A DNA stretch of 5,754 bases from Phenylobacterium sp. (GCA_028291285.1 JAQGIJ010000250.1:1-5754), one strand, 5' to 3'. Positions 1-5,677 are shown, numbered from the stretch's first letter. Numbers and translations are program-made. Notes: generated by a model not told the origin, from the letters alone.

Positions 1-1082
1 GGCTGTTCGGCGAGGACTTCGTCGCCTTCCGCGCCACCGATGGCCGCGTCGGCTTCTTCGACGAGCACTGCCCGCACCGCGGCGTCTCGCTCGCCCTGGC
101 CCGTAACGAGGACTGCGCGCTGCGCTGCATCTTCCACGGCTGGAAGTTCGACGTCTCAGGCAAGTGCCTCGAGGTGCCGACGCAGGCGGGCGACGCCGGC
201 GCCTTCGCCGCCAAGGTGAAGCTCAACCACTACCCCGCGCGCGAGGCCGGCGGGCTGATCTGGGTGTGGCTCGGCAAGGGCCAGCCGGCGCGCTTCCCGG
301 AGCTGCCGTTCAACCGGGTGCCCGTGGACCAGGTCTTCATCGCCTCGACCAAGATCCCGGTGAACTATCTGCAGGGCCTCGAAGCCACGCTCGACTCCGC
401 CCACATCGGCTTCCTGCACCGCGACTGGATGGGCGACCTGGGGCCCCGGTACGAAGGCGCCGCCCAGAACCTGGCGCCGCGCTACGAGGTCAACGACACG
501 CGCTACGGCTTCCGCGCCGCGGCGCTGCGCGAGCTGCAGGACGGCACGGTGCACGTGCGCTGCAACGAGTTCGTGCTGCCGTTCCACAGCTCGACCGCGT
601 CCGGCGATCCCAACGAGGGCTCCTACCAGATCCTGGTTCCCATCGATGACGAGAACACCCTGTGGATCTTCGTGCGCTGGACCTACGTGGGGCCGGTGAC
701 CATGGGCTCCAACATCCTGGCAAAGCCTGGGGACGACCTCGACGACTGGGTGCCGCCGATGGGCGGGCCGGACGAGTACTGGGGGCAGGACCGGGAATCC
801 ATGAAGCACGGCTCCTTCGCCGGCTTCTCCGCCGGCCTGCTGGCCGAGGACACCGCCGTGCAGATGAGCATGGGCCGCATCGCCGACCGCACGAAGGAGA
901 TGCTCTCCACCAGCGACGCGGCGATCAAGCGGGTGCGCAAGCTGCTGGCCCGCGCCGCGCGCGAGCACCAGGCCGGCAAGCGGCCGCTGGGGACCGATCC
1001 CAAGATCCCCTACGAGAAGCTGGTCGCCGTCGCCGGCGTCATGAACCAGGGCGAAGACTGGCGGGAGCGCTTCGCGAGCTGA
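1..1082 (+). CDS. Rieske non-haem iron aromatic ring-hydroxylating oxygenase, alpha subunit (5'-truncated by window edge)
   Basis: Probable terminal oxygenase component that activates O2 at a mononuclear iron to hydroxylate or O-demethylate an aromatic ring, fed with electrons by a separate reductase that is not in this window. The frame reads from base 3 and gives 359 visible residues before TGA at 1080-1082. The Rieske [2Fe-2S] ligands are clear: C23-P-H25, then 16 residues, then C42-I-F-H45. The catalytic-iron motif D131-x2-H134-x4-H139 (bases 393-419) is intact. D283, in the E-D-T-A-V-Q segment, is a candidate third, carboxylate, iron ligand. The C-terminal stretch S-M-G-R-I-A-D-R-T and the following A-I-K-R-V-R-K-L-L resemble phthalate 4,5-dioxygenase and LigXa-type enzymes. 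Family members are usually 400-450 residues, so roughly 50-80 N-terminal residues lie upstream. The substrate cannot be read from the sequence. The family call is secure; the subfamily call is moderate. Confidence 0.93.
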   Translation, partial: LFGEDFVAFRATDGRVGFFDEHCPHRGVSLALARNEDCALRCIFHGWKFDVSGKCLEVPTQAGDAGAFAAKVKLNHYPAREAGGLIWVWLGKGQPARFPELPFNRVPVDQVFIASTKIPVNYLQGLEATLDSAHIGFLHRDWMGDLGPRYEGAAQNLAPRYEVNDTRYGFRAAALRELQDGTVHVRCNEFVLPFHSSTASGDPNEGSYQILVPIDDENTLWIFVRWTYVGPVTMGSNILAKPGDDLDDWVPPMGGPDEYWGQDRESMKHGSFAGFSAGLLAEDTAVQMSMGRIADRTKEMLSTSDAAIKRVRKLLARAAREHQAGKRPLGTDPKIPYEKLVAVAGVMNQGEDWRERFAS

Positions 1083-1090
1083 CAAGCTAG

Positions 1091-1117
1091 GGCGCGGCCC
1101 GCACGCCGGGCCGCGCC
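1091..1117. terminator. Strong GC hairpin between convergent genes, probable bidirectional terminator
   Basis: Arms 1091-1101 (GGCGCGGCCCG) and 1107-1117 are perfect 11-bp reverse complements around a 5-base loop. The hairpin starts 8 bases after the oxygenase stop and ends 7 bases before the stop of the convergent small gene at 1125. There is no T-tract on either side, so it is not a canonical intrinsic terminator. It could still act as a GC-rich pause or mRNA 3'-end stabiliser for both transcripts. The structure is seen directly; the function is inferred from position. Confidence 0.6.
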
Positions 1118-1124
1118 TGAGCGC

Positions 1125-1316
1125 CTACATCGGCTTCTTTTCGCCGGTCTCGCGGCGAGCGCGCTCCAGTTCCTCGCCTTCCGGCCCATCGAGCGCCTCC
1201 TCGGCCTCGTGCGCCTTCTGTTCGACGGGGCCGTTCTTGACGAACTCGTGCTCCTCCTTCTGGAAACGCCGGCCGGCGTCGTAATTGCCTTCGCCCTGGA
1301 TCTTGTTGTCGGCCAT
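1125..1316 (-). CDS. Small acidic hydrophilic protein of unknown function (63 aa)
   Basis: The gene encodes 63 residues starting M-A-D-N-K-I-Q-G-E-G-N-Y-D and ending K-K-P-M. The start is well supported: a perfect AAGGAGG (complement of 1324-1330) lies 7 bases before the ATG at 1316-1314. The product has 17 acidic and 11 basic residues, no Cys or Trp, no signal peptide and no membrane segment. Residues 32-60 are rich in Ala/Glu/Arg and probably helical. The opening G-E-G-N-Y-D-A-x-R-R plus a later L-D-G-P-E-G-E-E-L recalls small uncharacterised proteins common in proteobacteria; this is from memory, and no function is known to me. It lies 54 bases downstream of the XRE-type regulator gene on the same strand, so the two may be co-transcribed. 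It converges on the oxygenase gene across a shared hairpin. Confidence 0.8.
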   Translation of the reverse strand: MADNKIQGEGNYDAGRRFQKEEHEFVKNGPVEQKAHEAEEALDGPEGEELERARRETGEKKPM

Positions 1317-1370
1317 GGTCGAGCCTCCTTCGGTTCGCCAGGGAAACCCGAGGCGGCGACGGCGGTTCCC

Positions 1371-1631
1371 CTAGAGCGGGCGAAGCCCGGACACGTCCGC
1401 CCCCTCGGCGTGCAGCAGGCCCAGGGAAATGTGCAGCGCGCTGATCAGGGCGTGCAGCTCCGCCGAGGTCAGCCGGGTGCGGCCGCTTTCGGCGAGGCCG
1501 AGGCGTGCCGGCGAGAGGCCGGACTGCGCGGCCAGGGCCTCCGGGCTGAAGCCGCGCGCCTGGCGCACCCGGCGCAGCCGCCCGCCGAGCGCCGCCTGCG
1601 CCGGATCCACCGCCGGGAGGGGAATGATCAC
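1371..1631 (-). CDS. Small XRE-family helix-turn-helix transcriptional regulator (86 aa)
   Basis: Probable DNA-binding regulator consisting of little more than one Cro/C1-type HTH domain. Starting at GTG (1631-1629) it gives 86 residues. Residues 15-71 fit the fold: helix 1 L-G-G-R-L-R-R-V-R-Q-A-R; helix 2 S-P-E-A-L-A-A-Q-S-G (29-38); turn; recognition helix S-P-A-R-L-G-L-A-E-S-G (40-50); then T-S-A-E-L-H-A-L-I-S-A-L-H-I-S-L. This is the pattern of XRE proteins with a short acidic tail and no sensor domain or Cys. The GTG start is chosen because GGAGGA lies just upstream and because an N-terminal extension would run through the control region into the neighbouring divergent gene. Divergent placement next to the rubrerythrin gene suggests it may control that gene, itself, or both; this is inference. 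The stop is TAG at 1373-1371. Confidence 0.78.
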   Translation of the reverse strand: MIIPLPAVDPAQAALGGRLRRVRQARGFSPEALAAQSGLSPARLGLAESGRTRLTSAELHALISALHISLGLLHAEGADVSGLRPL

Positions 1632-1634
1632 GCG

Positions 1635-1640
1635 TCCTCC
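1635..1640 (-). promoter_or_regulatory. Ribosome binding site that fixes the GTG start of the XRE-type regulator
   Basis: The minus strand reads GGAGGA here, followed by three bases and then GTG at 1631-1629. Spacing is slightly short (4 bases from GGAGG) but workable. No ATG in this frame lies nearby, so this site decides the start. Confidence 0.6.
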
Positions 1641-1671
1641 ATGCGCCGATTGGCCGGCGTTCTGGGGACAA

Positions 1672-1699
1672 AGGTTACGCCGGATCAAGGGCTTGACAA
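1672..1699 (-). promoter_or_regulatory. Candidate promoter for the XRE-type regulator gene
   Basis: On the minus strand, TTGTCA (complement of 1694-1699, five of six matches to a sigma-70 -35 box) is followed 16 bases later by TAACCT (complement of 1672-1677), a weak -10 with three matches. The start would be about 40 bases upstream of the GTG codon. The -35 box overlaps the plus-strand TTGACA, so the two divergent promoters would share DNA. This is a consensus match only. Confidence 0.3.
1685..1696. promoter_or_regulatory. Perfect 12-bp palindrome, candidate operator in the divergent control region
   Basis: TCAAG-GG-CTTGA is a 5-bp inverted repeat with a 2-base centre (1685-1689 and 1692-1696). 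It overlaps the plus-strand TTGACA and lies between the candidate -35 and -10 of the minus-strand promoter. A dimeric regulator bound here could affect both directions. Short dyads of this size are compatible with XRE-type operators. Its use is inferred from position. Confidence 0.4.
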
Positions 1700-1721
1700 T
1701 GGATAGAGTGGCTCGATGCCG
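1693..1721 (+). promoter_or_regulatory. Candidate promoter for the rubrerythrin operon
   Basis: A perfect TTGACA lies at 1693-1698, about 135 bases before the rubrerythrin ATG. The hexamer 17 bases later (1716-1721, ATGCCG) is a poor -10. Alphaproteobacterial promoters often keep TTGAC with a loose -10. An AT-rich patch (1724-1740), rare in this GC-rich sequence, follows and may help melting or bind a regulator. The exact start cannot be placed. Confidence 0.35.
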
Positions 1722-1752
1722 GGCATAAATTAAAGCGATTTGCCCTATTGCG

Positions 1753-1805
1753 GCGGGCGTGCACACTCCCGCACGGACAAGAGTGCGCCGGCCCTCGACG
1801 CCCGC
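1753..1805 (+). promoter_or_regulatory. Nested hairpin in the 5' leader of the rubrerythrin mRNA
   Basis: Outer arms 1753-1760 (GCGGGCGT) and 1798-1805 (ACGCCCGC) are perfect 8-bp complements. Directly inside, 1761-1768 pairs with 1781-1788 at 7 of 8 positions around a 12-base loop, leaving a one-sided bulge at 1789-1797. The structure ends 12 bases before the Shine-Dalgarno AGGGAGA (1818-1824), so it could influence translation or mRNA stability. It matches no riboswitch family I know, and GC-rich DNA gives such pairings by chance. Confidence 0.3.
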
Positions 1806-1830
1806 GCCGGCCGATCCAGGGAGACGATAC

Positions 1831-2247
1831 ATGAGCCTCGCAGACAGCAAGACCATCGAGAACCTGAAGGCGGCCTTTGCCGGCGAAAGCCAGGCCAATC
1901 GCCGCTATCTCTACTTCGCCCAGAAGGCCGACGTGGAAGGCTACAACGACGTGGCCGCCGTGTTCCGCTCCACCGCCGAAGGCGAGACCGGCCACGCCCA
2001 CGGCCACCTGGACTTCATGGAAAGCGTCGGCGACCCGGCCACCGGCCTGCCGATCGGCGGCACCAGCCTCAACCTGAAGGCCGCCATCGCCGGTGAGACG
2101 CACGAATACACCGATATGTATCCAGGCATGGCGCGGACCGCCCGCGAGGAAGGCTTCGACGAGATCGCCGACTGGTTCGAGACCCTCGCCAAGGCCGAGA
2201 AGTCGCATGCCGGCCGCTTCCAGCGGGCCCTCGAGACGCTCGACTGA
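1831..2247 (+). CDS. Rubrerythrin-type diiron protein lacking the rubredoxin domain
   Basis: A four-helix-bundle, ferritin-like protein of 138 residues, probably a cytoplasmic NAD(P)H-linked or ferredoxin-linked peroxidase that reduces hydrogen peroxide at a diiron centre. All expected metal ligands are present: E19 ([10 protein letters not shown]), E52 and H55 (E-G-E-T-G-H), E89 and E92 (A-G-E-T-H-E-Y), and E123 and H126 (A-E-K-S-H-A). The conserved M-Y-P-x-M-A-R-x-A-R-E-E-G-F segment lies at 96-109. Classical rubrerythrins add a C-terminal rubredoxin [Fe(SCys)4] domain of about 45 residues. It is absent here and the protein contains no cysteine, so electrons must come from another protein. 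The ATG at 1831 is chosen because AGGGAGA (1818-1824) precedes it by 6 bases and because family similarity begins there. It is first in a same-strand run with the Fe-S protein and DUF3501 genes. Confidence 0.95.
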   Translation: MSLADSKTIENLKAAFAGESQANRRYLYFAQKADVEGYNDVAAVFRSTAEGETGHAHGHLDFMESVGDPATGLPIGGTSLNLKAAIAGETHEYTDMYPGMARTAREEGFDEIADWFETLAKAEKSHAGRFQRALETLD

Positions 2248-2311
2248 CGCCTGATCGGGCGGCGCCCTGACCGGCGCGCCGTCCGCTCCTCCTCCAGCGC
2301 AGGACGCGTGC

Positions 2312-3682
2312 GTGAGCGACGATCCAAAAAAACCCCCCGGCGAGGGCAGCCTCGACGCGCCGTTCCGCCGCGAGATCGCCTGGCGCGACGACGCCTACTA
2401 TGACCTGGAGAAGGTCCACAAAGAGATGGAGCGGGTGTTCGACATCTGTCACGGGTGCCGGCGCTGCTTCAATCTGTGCGACAGCTTCCCGCGGCTGTTC
2501 GACTCCATCGACGAGGGCCCCACCGGCGAGGTCGACGGCATCGGCCCCAAGGAGTTCGCCAAGGTCGCCGAGGCCTGCACGCTCTGCGACATGTGCTTCA
2601 TGACGAAGTGCCCCTATGTCCCGCCGCACCCGTTCGACGTCGATTTCCCACATCTGATCCTGCGCTACCGGGCGGCCAAGCGGCGGGCCGGCGAGAAGGA
2701 GTGGGTGCGCGAGGAGCTGGGCAAGACCGACCGCAACGGCAAGCTCGCCAAGCCGGTCGCCCCGCTCGCCAACTGGGCCACCGCGCGCAAGAACACCCCG
2801 CTGCGCAAGCTGATGGAGGCGGTCGCCGGCATCGACGCCGAGGCCGAGCTGCCGAAGTACCATTCCAAGACCGCCGGCGACCGGCTGAAGGCCCAGCCCT
2901 TCGCGCCCGATCCGGCGGGCCCGGCCTTCGGCCAACGCAAGGTCGCGCTCTACGCCACCTGCTTCGTGGATTACAACGAGCCCGACACCGCGGTGGCCGC
3001 CGCCAAGGTGCTGGCGCGGCAGGGCGTGGAGGTGAAGTTCGTCTATCCGGAATGCTGCGGCATGCCGGAGCTGGAGGCGGGCAACCTGGAATACGTCGCC
3101 GGGCGCGCCGAGCGGGTCGCCAAGGTCTTCGCGCCGCTGGTCGAGGACGGCTGGGAGGTGGTGGCGCTGACCGCCTCCTGCGGCCTGATGATGAAGTTCG
3201 AGTGGCCGCTGATGCTGCCGGAGAACCACGCCGTGAGCCGGCTCGCCGCCGCCACCCACGACATCTGCGAATACGTGGTCGAGCTTTCCCGCACCTATGG
3301 CCTGGCCGAGGGGCTGGGACCGATCGAAGGCGGGGTCACCGTGCACCACGCCTGCCACGCGCGGGCGCAGAACATGGGCGCCAAGTCGGCCGAGATGCTG
3401 CGGCTGATCCCCGACACCACGATCAACCTGATCGAGCGCTGCTCCGGCCACGGCGGCACCTTCGGGGTGATGAAGGACACCCACCCCACCGCCCGCAAGG
3501 TCGGCCGCCCGGCGGCCCGGCAGATCGCCGCCAAGGGGGCCGCGACCCTGTGCTCGGACTGCCCGCTGGCCTGCAAGCACCTGGGCCAGCTGCTGGAGGA
3601 CGAGACCTCGCCCAACGTGGCCGCCCCGCCCCGCCAGGAGCACCCGATCGAGGTCCTCGCCCGCGCCTATGGAGCCCTGTGA
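2312..3682 (+). CDS. Two-[4Fe-4S] iron-sulfur oxidoreductase with paired Cys-rich (CCG-type) domains, GlpC/HdrD-related
   Basis: A predicted 456-residue soluble electron-transfer protein. The N-terminal ferredoxin-like part has C46-x2-C49-x2-C52-x3-C56 and C89-x2-C92-x2-C95-x4-C100-P, enough for two [4Fe-4S] clusters. Two Cys-rich domains follow. The first has C217, C248-C249-G-M-P and C290. The second has C348, C377-S-G-H-G, and C414-x2-C417-x3-C421. The second thus carries CSG where GlpC and HdrB/D have CCG. From memory, R-C-S-G-H-G is normal in rubrerythrin-linked relatives, so this is probably a subfamily trait. It is often annotated as glycerol-3-phosphate dehydrogenase subunit C, but no GlpA/B is nearby. 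The GTG start at 2312 has AGGA (2301-2304) 7 bases upstream. It lies 64 bases after the rubrerythrin and 1 base before DUF3501. A role as electron donor to the rubrerythrin is inferred. A run of seven A then six C follows the start at 2326-2338. Confidence 0.9.
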   Translation: MSDDPKKPPGEGSLDAPFRREIAWRDDAYYDLEKVHKEMERVFDICHGCRRCFNLCDSFPRLFDSIDEGPTGEVDGIGPKEFAKVAEACTLCDMCFMTKCPYVPPHPFDVDFPHLILRYRAAKRRAGEKEWVREELGKTDRNGKLAKPVAPLANWATARKNTPLRKLMEAVAGIDAEAELPKYHSKTAGDRLKAQPFAPDPAGPAFGQRKVALYATCFVDYNEPDTAVAAAKVLARQGVEVKFVYPECCGMPELEAGNLEYVAGRAERVAKVFAPLVEDGWEVVALTASCGLMMKFEWPLMLPENHAVSRLAAATHDICEYVVELSRTYGLAEGLGPIEGGVTVHHACHARAQNMGAKSAEMLRLIPDTTINLIERCSGHGGTFGVMKDTHPTARKVGRPAARQIAAKGAATLCSDCPLACKHLGQLLEDETSPNVAAPPRQEHPIEVLARAYGAL

Positions 3683-3683
3683 C

Positions 3684-4277
3684 ATGCCCGCCGACACGAG
3701 AAGGGTCACCCCCGCCGATCTGATCCCCGACGCCGACTACGCCCGCGCGCGCAAGGAGCGCCGCGCCGCGCTGCTGCCGATCAAGCGGCTGCGGCGGGTG
3801 GAGCTCGGGCCGGTCTGCACGGTCTCCTTCGAGTGCTACGAGACCATGCTGTTCCAGATCCAGGAGATGCTGCTCACCGAGAAGGGCGGGGCCGGGCAGG
3901 TCCCCGACGAACTCGCCGCCTACAACCCGCTGATCCCGCAGGGCGCCGAGCTGGTGGCCACCGTCATGTTCGAGATCGACGATCCGGTGCGGCGCGAGCA
4001 GACGCTGGCCCGGCTCGGCGGCGTCGAGGACCGCTTCTTCCTGCAGGTGGGCGCCGAGCGCATCATGGGCGTCCCGGAAGGCGACATCGAGCGCACCCGC
4101 GAGGACGGCAAGACCGCCGCGGTGCACTTCCTTCGCTTCCGGCTGACGCCCGACCAGATCGCGGTCTTCCGCGATCCGGCGACCAGCATCCTGGTCGGCT
4201 GCGACCACGAGCGCTACAGCCACCTGGCCGGCCTCTCGCCGGCCACCCGCGCCGAGCTCGCGCGCGACTTCGCCTAA
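3684..4277 (+). CDS. DUF3501 family protein (197 aa)
   Basis: A protein of unknown biochemical function that, from memory, is usually encoded beside a GlpC-like Fe-S protein and a rubrerythrin, exactly as here. Recognisable family features are an N-terminal T-P-A-D-L-I-P-D-A-D-Y-A segment, K-R-L-R-R-V-E-L-G-P near 34-43, the helix E-T-M-L-F-Q-I-Q-E-M-L (53-63), A-Y-N-P-L-I-P (about 78-84), and C173-D-H175-E-R-Y-S-H180 near the C-terminus. Cysteines C45, C51 and C173 with the nearby histidines could bind metal, but no standard cluster motif is present. No signal peptide or membrane segment is seen. ATG 3684 is preferred over the in-frame ATG 3669 because GGAG (3671-3674) lies 9 bases upstream of 3684, whereas 3669 lacks a well-spaced site and would overlap the preceding gene. 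The one-base gap to that gene implies translational coupling and a shared role. Confidence 0.88.
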   Translation: MPADTRRVTPADLIPDADYARARKERRAALLPIKRLRRVELGPVCTVSFECYETMLFQIQEMLLTEKGGAGQVPDELAAYNPLIPQGAELVATVMFEIDDPVRREQTLARLGGVEDRFFLQVGAERIMGVPEGDIERTREDGKTAAVHFLRFRLTPDQIAVFRDPATSILVGCDHERYSHLAGLSPATRAELARDFA

Positions 4278-4297
4278 GATCGCCGCGCCGACAATCC

Positions 4298-4304
4298 AGG
4301 GAGA
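4298..4304 (+). promoter_or_regulatory. Ribosome binding site that fixes the TTG start of the AtuA-like gene
   Basis: AGGGAGA lies 5 bases before TTG at 4310. The surrounding string TCCAGGGAGAC is identical to that before the rubrerythrin ATG (1815-1825), which supports both as real translation starts. No ATG or GTG in this frame lies close enough to compete. Confidence 0.7.
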
Positions 4305-4309
4305 CCACC

Positions 4310-5674
4310 TTGCAAGAAGTCCGGGTTCTGGCGACCTGCAGTCTCGGCCTCGGCTTCTCCTACAAGGGGCTCGAAGCCGGCCTCGAGCGCGCGCCGCACC
4401 TGATCGCCTGCGACGCCGGCAGCTCCGATTTCGGCCCCTACTATCTCGGCGCGGGCAAGCTGCAGAAGTCGCCGCTCTCCCTCAAGCGCGATCTGGCCCT
4501 GCTGATCGGCGGCGCGCGGCGGATTGGCGTGCCGTTCATCACCGGCTCGGCCGGGGGGGCCGGGGGCGGGCCGCACCTGGCGGCGATGGTGGACCTGGTC
4601 CGCGAGATCGCCCGCGAGGAGGGGCTCAGCTTCCGCCTGGCGGTGATCCCGGCCGAGATCCCGGCGGAGACGGTGAAGGCCAGGCTGCGCGACGGCCGGA
4701 TCGAGCCCGTCGGCCGGGTCGAGCCGCTCACCGACGCCGCCGTGGACCGCTCCGCCGCGATCGTCGGCATGATGGGTGCCGAGCCCTTCATCCGCGCGCT
4801 GGAGCTGGGGGCCGATGTGATCATCGCCGGCCGCGCCACGGACCCGGCGATCTTCGCCGGCGTCGGCCTGCGCGCTGGACTGGATCCGGGGCCGGTCTGG
4901 CACGCGGCCAAATGCATCGACAAGGGCTATCTGGCGACCACGCGGCCGCAGGACGGCTCCCCCGTCCTGGCCACCATCCGCAACGACCACTTCACCATCG
5001 AGCCGACCCGCGATCAGTCCTTTTGCACCGTCAGCACGGTGGCCAACATCACCCTGCACGAGAACCCCGACCCGTTCTTCGTCGCCCAGCCGACCGGGGC
5101 GATCGACTCCTCCGAGGCGGTCTACGAGCAGGTCGACGAGCGCACCGTCCGCGTCTCGGGCAGCCGCTATCGGCCGGCGGCCAGGCCGACCATCAAGCTC
5201 GAAGGCGCCGAGCTCGTCGGCCACCGCAACATCCTGATCGCCGGCATCCGCGACCCGCGTCTGATCAGCCGGATGGACGAGTTCTTGACCCGCTACCGGC
5301 AGAGCCTGGCGCAGAGCGCGCGCAGCATGGGCATCTCCGAGAGCGACTACGAGCTGCAGTTCCGGGTCTACGGCAAGGACGCGGTGATGGGGGCCTATGA
5401 GCCCGTCCAGACGCCGTCGCACGAGCTCGGCCTGATCGTCGACATGGTCGGCCGCACGCCGGAGATCTCCGGCGCCATCGCCACCCGCCTGGGCCCCACC
5501 GGCTCGCGGCTGGATATCTTCGGCGGCATGGGCGGCGGCGGCAACTTCGCCTACCCGTTCTCCCCCAGCAAGATCGAGGTCGGGCCGGCCTACGCCTGGA
5601 ACATCTGGCACCTGATGCAGGTCAGCGAGGCCGAGCTCACCGACCTCTTCCCCGTGCAGATCGTCGAGGTCTGA
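4310..5674 (+). CDS. Acyclic terpene utilization AtuA-like protein (DUF1446 family), TTG start
   Basis: A predicted cytoplasmic protein of 454 residues in the AtuA/DUF1446 family. AtuA itself belongs to the citronellol/geraniol pathway of Pseudomonas, but most relatives are uncharacterised and occur with other acid or acyl-CoA catabolic genes, so the substrate here is open. Family signatures include C34-D-A-G-S-S-D-F-G-P-Y-Y-L-G-A-G (34-49), the glycine-rich T-G-S-A-G-G-A-G-G-G-P-H (78-89), G174-R-A-T-D-P-A-I-F-A-G, the H-E-N-P-D-P-F segment (about 249-255), and a C-terminal G-G-M-G-G-G-G-N-F-A-Y-P-F-S-P-S (405-420). The length is normal for the family. The TTG start is set by AGGGAGA 5 bases upstream and by family similarity beginning at V-R-V-L-A. 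It lies 32 bases after the DUF3501 gene with no hairpin between them and 3 bases before a DUF4387 gene, its frequent partner. A G-rich tract sits at 4553-4570, within the glycine-rich segment. Confidence 0.9.
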   Translation: MQEVRVLATCSLGLGFSYKGLEAGLERAPHLIACDAGSSDFGPYYLGAGKLQKSPLSLKRDLALLIGGARRIGVPFITGSAGGAGGGPHLAAMVDLVREIAREEGLSFRLAVIPAEIPAETVKARLRDGRIEPVGRVEPLTDAAVDRSAAIVGMMGAEPFIRALELGADVIIAGRATDPAIFAGVGLRAGLDPGPVWHAAKCIDKGYLATTRPQDGSPVLATIRNDHFTIEPTRDQSFCTVSTVANITLHENPDPFFVAQPTGAIDSSEAVYEQVDERTVRVSGSRYRPAARPTIKLEGAELVGHRNILIAGIRDPRLISRMDEFLTRYRQSLAQSARSMGISESDYELQFRVYGKDAVMGAYEPVQTPSHELGLIVDMVGRTPEISGAIATRLGPTGSRLDIFGGMGGGGNFAYPFSPSKIEVGPAYAWNIWHLMQVSEAELTDLFPVQIVEV

Positions 5675-5677
5675 ATC

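Noticed and set aside
156..1085. 309-codon open frame on the minus strand under the Rieske oxygenase
   Set aside because: The plus-strand gene carries intact Rieske and iron-binding motifs. The antisense frame has shadow-like composition and no motif.
1759..1830. Start of the rubrerythrin at the upstream ATG 1759
   Set aside because: The extra 24 residues are Arg/Pro-rich and outside the family, and lie in a hairpin-forming leader. ATG 1831 has a well-placed ribosome site and matches the family N-terminus.
1632..1898. N-terminal extension of the XRE-type regulator to an ATG at 1898
   Set aside because: It would overlap the 5' end of the divergent rubrerythrin gene and the whole control region, and the added residues show no domain. 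The GTG at 1631 has a ribosome site.
2248..2311. Possible terminator between the rubrerythrin and Fe-S genes
   Set aside because: Only short 4-5 bp GC stems (for example GGGC-GGC-GCCC) and no T-tract are present. The 64-base gap fits read-through within an operon.
2312..3682. Annotation of the Fe-S protein as glycerol-3-phosphate dehydrogenase subunit C
   Set aside because: No GlpA or GlpB partner is visible, the second Cys-rich motif differs from GlpC, and the context is rubrerythrin and DUF3501. Similarity to GlpC is only at the domain-architecture level.
2069..3709. 546-codon open frame on the minus strand
   Set aside because: It is antisense to the well-supported rubrerythrin and Fe-S genes. 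Its composition is low-complexity (Gly, Ala, Arg, Val, Leu, His), as expected when G/C-ending codons are read backwards, and it shows no recognisable domain.
2455..3723. Plus-strand frame of 422 codons inside the Fe-S gene
   Set aside because: It is an Arg/Gly/Pro-rich alternate frame of the Fe-S coding sequence with no domain. It crosses the real stop and the DUF3501 start.
3833..4309. Upstream extension of the AtuA-like gene through the DUF3501 gene
   Set aside because: This part reads as low-complexity Arg/Pro/Ala sequence overlapping a good DUF3501 gene. Family similarity starts only at the TTG preceded by a ribosome site.
4274..5611. 445-codon open frame on the minus strand
   Set aside because: It is a shadow of the AtuA-like gene, which has clear family motifs. 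No domain or good ribosome site is seen on the minus strand.
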